From positions 124,001 through 188,000 of the forward strand of contig NZ_ALOU01000010.1 in NCBI RefSeq assembly GCF_000292345.1: DNA of 64,000 bases, in the 5' to 3' direction. Position numbers and translations under genes: made by a program. This stretch comes from Cupriavidus sp. BIS7 (GTDB lineage Bacteria; Pseudomonadota; Gammaproteobacteria; Burkholderiales; Burkholderiaceae). Below are positions 57,982 through 64,000 of this stretch, piece after piece. Below the pieces are notes generated by a model, which saw nothing but the letters and a program-made list of their open reading frames with translations, was not told the DNA's origin and searched no databases. Position 1 is the first letter of the stretch; each line of letters begins with the position of its first letter.

Positions 57982-58179
57982 CTATTCCTCATGTGGCAGC
58001 CCCACGTCGGGAAGATCTATCGGAGCGCTTGCATCCGCTTCGCGCTCGCAGATCCTCAGGGAGGCGCTCTCTTCAATTACCTTGTGGACGCCTGCAGAGA
58101 TCGCGGCTCCACGAGATTCATAAACAACTCGTTCGCCATCTGATTCGACGGCCCAATGATTGTCGTTGGTGAATAGCAC
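57982..58179 (-). CDS. DUF2188-like small protein, second copy (possibly frameshifted)
   Basis: Protein of 65 residues from a GTG start (MLFTNDNHWAVESDGERVVY, ESRGAAISAGVHKVI). It lacks the usual NVHVVPH opening, but a different frame just upstream starts ATG at 58214 and reads MPPRRNVHVDS. A one- or two-base shift between them would give a normal DUF2188 protein, so this copy may be broken or mis-started. Confidence 0.55.
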   Translation of the reverse strand: MLFTNDNHWAVESDGERVVYESRGAAISAGVHKVIEESASLRICEREADASAPIDLPDVGLPHEE

Positions 58180-58214
58180 AAGCTGTCGACATGCACATTC
58201 CTTCTTGGTGGCAT

Positions 58215-58722
58215 GTCTCAGTTGTATGTGGGATTTGCCGGGGGCGATGTAGGACGCCCTCCCATTCTGTGGGGCTTATGCGAATCTCGGACTGCTTCGT
58301 GTGAGCCAGCCCGGGGTATGGGCGCGTTGGCACTACGCTCCCTCTATGCTGTTCCGCGGCCGCAGATCAGCCGTGTATTTACTTTGCCACCCTGATGCGA
58401 GCTCTACAAGTCCAACGCAGGCGGCCTTGAGAAGACGCATGGCCTTCTTTGGTCGTGACTCGTGTTGTCGTCATTTGCTGCCTTCTCTCAAATCGGCTAC
58501 GTGGGCCACTAGCTGAAGTACGCTGGCTTGTCCTACGATTGAACTCGACCACACTGCTGACGAGTGCCCATCACCGTATGGATGAGTCTACAGACCTATC
58601 GTGGGACACCCTCGTCAATGGGGCATTGATCCTCAGGTGGAGCGTACTTCGCGCAAAACGTGGTGGCGCGTTCCTCCATGTAGCCCACTATGGCGAGACG
58701 TAGGTGCCGGAGGAGACAGACA
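58215..58722. other. intergenic stretch without a convincing gene
   Basis: About 500 bp between the divergent DUF2188-like gene and a small plus-strand gene. Frames here are short, lack good ribosome sites and resemble no family. Confidence 0.35.
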
Positions 58723-58917
58723 ATGAGCTGTACGCCGATCTACTGTGCGTGCAACTCCAAAGATGTGACCAATCCGCAGGTACTGAGGCTGCGTCGCGAA
58801 GCTGCCGACGTAATGGCGAATACCTCAAAGGCGATTCAGGAAAGCCGCCAGGTCCTCGACCGCGTTTATGGCCGGCGTGGGAAGAGTACTAGGTCGGATC
58901 CCTCCGTCCGTTGCTGA
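58723..58917 (+). CDS. small hypothetical protein
   Basis: Protein of 64 residues (MSCTPIYCACNSKDVTNPQV, LRREAADVMANTSKAIQESR). A strong CCGGAGGAGA lies about 8 bases upstream. Cys-x-Cys near the N terminus and a helical, charged rest. Family unknown. Confidence 0.5.
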   Translation: MSCTPIYCACNSKDVTNPQVLRLRREAADVMANTSKAIQESRQVLDRVYGRRGKSTRSDPSVRC

Positions 58918-59188
58918 CACCTCGCCCAAGGACCGAGTCAATCGGCGGCGCCAAGATTGAAGCGAAAGGGGACGCACTTCGGATTACTTTACTTCTGCGA
59001 TTGCCGAGGGCGGGCGCGCTGGCTGTTCTCGCAACACGCGAATACGCGGACGCAAAGCACATTCACCAACGCGATGCATCTGCAGTGACCGTATGGTGCT
59101 GAATAGGCGCGTCTGCGACGCGCCAACGCGCATCGGCCTCCTCGATACGCCATGCATGCTGAACCAGGGCGAAGAGGATCATAGAGCC

Positions 59189-59500
59189 ATGAACACGCTA
59201 ACCTACACGCTGATCACCTACCGCCCCGATAGCGCGCATCAGAGCGCACACGACATCCTCGTCAGCCGGGACTGGCAAGAGGTCGTGCGCTACACCGCCA
59301 CTCTGCTCGATCAGAACGCCAAGCGCGAGACTGAACCGCCTTCGAGTTTTTATCTGCTGGTGGACGGTCAGTTTGCCGGCGTATCTACGCAGGAAAGGCT
59401 GATAAAGGCCGCGACCAACTGCCCACAACCAACGGGGTATGACAATCCCGCTATCGAGGAGGATGGCCTGACGAATCGAAATCAGGAAGCTCGTCGTTAA
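59189..59500 (+). CDS. small hypothetical protein
   Basis: Protein of 103 residues (MNTLTYTLITYRPDSAHQSA, ILVSRDWQEVVRYTATLLDQ, SFYLLVDGQFAGV). AAGAGGA precedes the ATG. Its 3' end overlaps the convergent gene 59451-59714 by 50 bp. No family recognised. Confidence 0.55.
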   Translation: MNTLTYTLITYRPDSAHQSAHDILVSRDWQEVVRYTATLLDQNAKRETEPPSSFYLLVDGQFAGVSTQERLIKAATNCPQPTGYDNPAIEEDGLTNRNQEARR

Positions 59501-59714
59501 GTACTTCGAATACCTCTTCCGCCTTTCCTTCCAAGATGGATTCAAAGCTGCGAGAGGGATCGTCCGGCCGCAACCCACGGTAGGCACGTTGCACGTCCTC
59601 GATGGTCGGTTCGATCTCGAGAATACGTGCGATCACCTCGTCGTCAGTTGGGCCGAGAATCTCGCGAATCTGGCTGGCGCTCGCACACCGCGAAACGGTC
59701 TTGAAAGTGCGCAT
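59451..59714 (-). CDS. small hypothetical protein, possibly with dnaK block
   Basis: Protein of 87 residues (MRTFKTVSRCASASQIREIL, GPTDDEVIARILEIEPTIED, RSFESILEGKAEEVFEVLND). Acidic and helical. GGAGG precedes the ATG. It lies 97 bp downstream of dnaK on the same strand and may be the operon's last gene. Unknown family. Confidence 0.6.
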   Translation of the reverse strand: MRTFKTVSRCASASQIREILGPTDDEVIARILEIEPTIEDVQRAYRGLRPDDPSRSFESILEGKAEEVFEVLNDELPDFDSSGHPPR

Positions 59715-59811
59715 GACATTGCCTCCAATTATGTGCGCCTGGGGCAAGGCAGGGTCAATCCTGGCCTATGGCACCCAGAGGTTCTGTACGAGTGAGGCGT
59801 CGGCTGGTTGA

Positions 59812-61746
59812 TCACTTGGAGTTTGCATCTTTGAACTCGACATCCGTCACATCGTCTTGTTTCTTCTCGCTACCAGTATCCTGTGCACTCGTCGAGTGCT
59901 CCGAACCGGTGCCACCTTCGGCTTGCACGTTCGCGTAGATTCTTTCGCCGAGTGCTAGCGAGGCCGCGTTCAGGGCCTGCGCCTTGGCATCCATTTCTGC
60001 CTTGTCCGAGGTCTTCAGCGCGGCCTCGAGATCCTTGATAGCCGACTCGATCTTCGCCTTCTCGCCGGCATCCAGCTTCTCGCCGTATTCGGCCAGCGCC
60101 TTACGCGTGCTATGCACCAAGGCGTCACCGCTATTGCGCGCATCGACCAACTCTCTTTGCCGCCGGTCTTCGTCAGCGTGGGCCTCGGCGTCCTGCACCA
60201 TGCGCTGGATCTCGCCTTCAGAGAGTCCGGAGTTGGCCTTGATGGTGATCCGGTTCTCTTTGCCGGTGGCCTTGTCCTTTGCCGAGACGTGCAGAATGCC
60301 GTTGGCGTCGATATCAAACGTCACCTCGATCTGCGGCACGCCTCGCGGCGCCGGTGCAATGCCCTCCAGGCTGAACTCACCCAGCATCTTGTTGCCCGAA
60401 ACAATCTCGCGCTCGCCCTGGTAGACCTTGATGGTCACCGCCGGCTGATTGTCGTCGGCCGTGGAGAAGATCTGGGAGAACTTGGTGGGGATGGTGGTGT
60501 TCTTGGTGATCATCTTGCTCATTACGCCGCCCAGGGTTTCGATGCCCAGCGACAGCGGGGTAACGTCAAGCAGCAAGACGTCCTTGCGCTCACCGGCGAG
60601 CACCGCACCCTGGATCGCCGCACCCACCGCCACCGCCTCGTCGGGGTTGACGTCCTTGCGCGGCTCATGGCCGAAGAATGCTTTGACCCTGTCCTGCACC
60701 CTGGGCATGCGGGTCATGCCACCCACCAGTATCACGTCGTCGATCTTTTCTACTGACACACCGGCGTCCTTGATGGCGACGCGGCACGGCTCCATCGTGC
60801 GCTCGATCAGGTCTTCGACCAGGGCTTCGAGCTTGGCACGGGTGAGTTTCAGGTTCAAGTGTCGCGGTCCGCTGGCGTCGGCGGTGATATACGGCAGGCT
60901 GATTTCGGTCTGCAGGCTCGACGAGAGCTCGATCTTGGCCTTCTCCGCGGCTTCCTTGAGACGTTGCAACGCCAGCACGTCGCGCGACAAGTCGACCCCC
61001 TGGTCCTTCTTGAACTCGGTGATGATGTAGTCGATGACGCGCTGGTCGAAGTCTTCCCCGCCAAGGAAGGTATCGCCGTTCGTCGACAGCACTTCGAACT
61101 GCTTCTCGCCTTGCAGGTCGGCGATCTCGATGATGGAGATGTCAAAGGTGCCACCGCCGAGGTCGAACACGGCAATCTTTCGGTCGCGGCTTTCCTTCTT
61201 GTCCAGGCCGAACGCGAGCGCCGCCGCAGTCGGCTCGTTGATGATCCGCTTGACATCCAGCCCGGCGATACGCCCGGCGTCCTTCGTCGCCTGGCGCTGG
61301 CTGTCGTTGAAGTAGGCGGGCACCGTGATGACAGCTTCGGTGACAGCTTCGCCAAGATAGTCTTCGGCGGTCTTCTTCATCTTGCGTAGCACCTCAGCCG
61401 AGACTTGTGGCGGAGCGAGCTTTTGGCCTTGTGCTTCGACCCATGCATCGCCGTTACCGGCCTTCAAGATCGTGAAGGGCATCAGGCCAATGTCCTTCTG
61501 CACTTCCTTTTCCTCGTAGCGGCGGCCAATCAGCCGCTTGACGGCAAACAGTGTGTTCTTGGGATTCGTGACGGCCTGCCGCTTGGCGGGCGCACCGACG
61601 AGGATTTCGCCGTCGTTCACATAGGCGACGATCGACGGGGTCGTGCGCGAGCCTTCGGAGTTCTCGATCACTTTGACCTGGTTGCCTTCCATCAGCGCCA
61701 CACACGAGTTCGTGGTGCCGAGGTCAATCCCGATGATCTTGCTCAT
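59812..61746 (-). CDS. dnaK: chaperone DnaK (Hsp70)
   Basis: Hsp70 of 644 residues. ATPase signatures [35 protein letters not shown] and [20 protein letters not shown]; substrate domain and lid follow; the C-terminal tail ends [14 protein letters not shown]. Length is normal. It refolds proteins with GrpE and a DnaJ; no dnaJ is present in the window, so it probably uses a DnaJ encoded elsewhere. Probably an additional copy given its unusual neighbours. Confidence 0.96.
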   Translation of the reverse strand: MSKIIGIDLGTTNSCVALMEGNQVKVIENSEGSRTTPSIVAYVNDGEILVGAPAKRQAVTNPKNTLFAVKRLIGRRYEEKEVQKDIGLMPFTILKAGNGDAWVEAQGQKLAPPQVSAEVLRKMKKTAEDYLGEAVTEAVITVPAYFNDSQRQATKDAGRIAGLDVKRIINEPTAAALAFGLDKKESRDRKIAVFDLGGGTFDISIIEIADLQGEKQFEVLSTNGDTFLGGEDFDQRVIDYIITEFKKDQGVDLSRDVLALQRLKEAAEKAKIELSSSLQTEISLPYITADASGPRHLNLKLTRAKLEALVEDLIERTMEPCRVAIKDAGVSVEKIDDVILVGGMTRMPRVQDRVKAFFGHEPRKDVNPDEAVAVGAAIQGAVLAGERKDVLLLDVTPLSLGIETLGGVMSKMITKNTTIPTKFSQIFSTADDNQPAVTIKVYQGEREIVSGNKMLGEFSLEGIAPAPRGVPQIEVTFDIDANGILHVSAKDKATGKENRITIKANSGLSEGEIQRMVQDAEAHADEDRRQRELVDARNSGDALVHSTRKALAEYGEKLDAGEKAKIESAIKDLEAALKTSDKAEMDAKAQALNAASLALGERIYANVQAEGGTGSEHSTSAQDTGSEKKQDDVTDVEFKDANSK

Positions 61747-61834
61747 GATGTCAAAGCGCCTGGCGCTGTCCTGGTTGGAAACTCCCTGAAACGCGAAAAC
61801 CGTCTGCGACTGGCTGCTCGCCTTGTGTGCCCCG

Positions 61835-63478
<1,644 letters not shown>

Positions 63479-63498
63479 CTAGCCTTCTGTTCCTTTCT

Positions 63499-63786
63499 CT
63501 ATTCGACAACGCACAGAATGTCTTCGTCACGCATGACCAGCACCTCCTCGCCTTCGAGCTTGACGGTGGTGCCCGCATACTTGCCAAACAGAACGCGCTC
63601 GCCGATCTTGACGCTCGGGGCGCTGACACGACCATCGCCCAGTCGCTTGCCGGGCCCAATGGCGAGGATTTCGCCCTGGTCGGGCTTTTCGGCGGCGGCA
63701 TCGGGGATGACGATACCGCTGGCCGTTTTGTGTTCTGCGTCCAGGCGTTTGACGATGATGCGATCATGTAGTGGACGGATGTTCAT
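63499..63786 (-). CDS. groES: co-chaperonin GroES
   Basis: Co-chaperonin of 95 residues ([20 protein letters not shown], mobile loop about residues 16-32 with [31 protein letters not shown]). Start at MNIRPLHD is standard, preceded by ATAAGGAG. Caps GroEL. First gene of the groESL pair; no obvious heat-shock (sigma-32 or CIRCE) element was recognised upstream. Confidence 0.95.
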   Translation of the reverse strand: MNIRPLHDRIIVKRLDAEHKTASGIVIPDAAAEKPDQGEILAIGPGKRLGDGRVSAPSVKIGERVLFGKYAGTTVKLEGEEVLVMRDEDILCVVE

Positions 63787-63917
63787 AACCTTGCTCCTTA
63801 TCCCATCACTGCGTTCATGAGCGGGTTGGACTAACGAGCCCAGGCGCCCTGCATGAAAGTCTCTACGCAGCGCCCGGCAGCACAAGCGTCATTGGCCCCG
63901 AACATGATCCCGGTGCT

Positions 63918-64000
63918 TCACTGAATGGGCGGCACGGTGCCGAGTTTCTCTGCCAGCATCCGCTCGTACACGCCAAAGTGTGTATCCACCTCCGTTTGAC
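63918..64000 (-). CDS. 3' end of an unidentified gene, cut by the window edge
   Basis: The last 26 codons (QTEVDTHFGVYERMLAEKLG, TVPPIQ, stop) are open and continue beyond the window. Too short to assign a family. It is on the same strand as groES and may belong to the same stress block. Confidence 0.45.
   Translation of the reverse strand, partial: QTEVDTHFGVYERMLAEKLGTVPPIQ

Noticed and set aside
58449-58703. 84-codon plus-strand frame in the stress block
   Set aside because: No convincing ribosome site or family, and it crosses a stretch with equally open frames in other phases.

Overview
The window is GC-rich DNA from a betaproteobacterium of the Burkholderiaceae, most likely Cupriavidus or a close Ralstonia relative. 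This is inferred from gene content: a stand-alone Bug-type solute receptor, a ttu-type tartrate operon, a second RpoD-like sigma factor, a Hyf-type complex without nickel ligands, and a duplicated chaperone set. No rRNA, tRNA, CRISPR array or replication origin was seen. It reads as an accessory part of a chromosome, chromid or megaplasmid, with metabolic modules separated by mobile-DNA debris.

Layout. 0-0.7 kb: acylphosphatase and a small membrane protein. 0.9-9.7 kb: a LysR regulator divergent from tartrate dehydrogenase, DctA, TtuD (glycerate kinase/hydroxypyruvate reductase), pyruvate kinase, enolase and a Bug receptor; together these can take tartrate to pyruvate. 9.9-14.1 kb: a minus-strand operon of an HPr-like protein with Gln15 and Asp46, a spermidine-synthase-like protein, a DUF1275-DUF1232 fusion and an RpoD-like sigma factor. 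14.2-21.9 kb: a hyfBCEFGI-type operon whose large subunit lacks both NiFe cysteine pairs (an Ehr-type complex), flanked by two paralogous ribbon-helix-helix genes. 21.9-24.6 kb: a HigBA-type toxin-antitoxin pair and a Dam methylase fragment between two 73-bp imperfect repeats. 24.7-33.0 kb: an eight-gene, tightly overlapping operon (XRE regulator, KAS III, NAD-epimerase, metallo-hydrolase, adenylate-forming enzyme, ATP-grasp, GNAT-like protein, Rieske oxygenase) that looks like a small-molecule pathway.

33-49 kb is a patchwork: two exported orphan proteins, a frameshifted integrase, a frameshifted monooxygenase-like gene, an intact IS21-family element with a 7-bp target duplication, a DUF2905 relic, an esterase, and an AT-richer five-gene cassette (three about 100-residue proteins, an HlyD-like protein without a visible membrane anchor, and a 527-residue protein resembling polymorphic toxins). 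A LysR/flavodoxin-fold reductase/NmrA module follows.

49-64 kb begins with a KfrA-like protein overlapping a 499-residue tyrosine recombinase, then a stress block: KatG, GrpE, two BON proteins, a truncated Hsp20, a four-helix membrane protein, small DUF2188-type proteins, DnaK, GroEL (without the GGM tail) and GroES. The recombinase next to a duplicated chaperone set suggests a mobile stress-tolerance island. The strongest candidates for undescribed biology are the 41.4-45.3 kb cassette, the 24.7-33.0 kb pathway and the Crh-like HPr/sigma operon.
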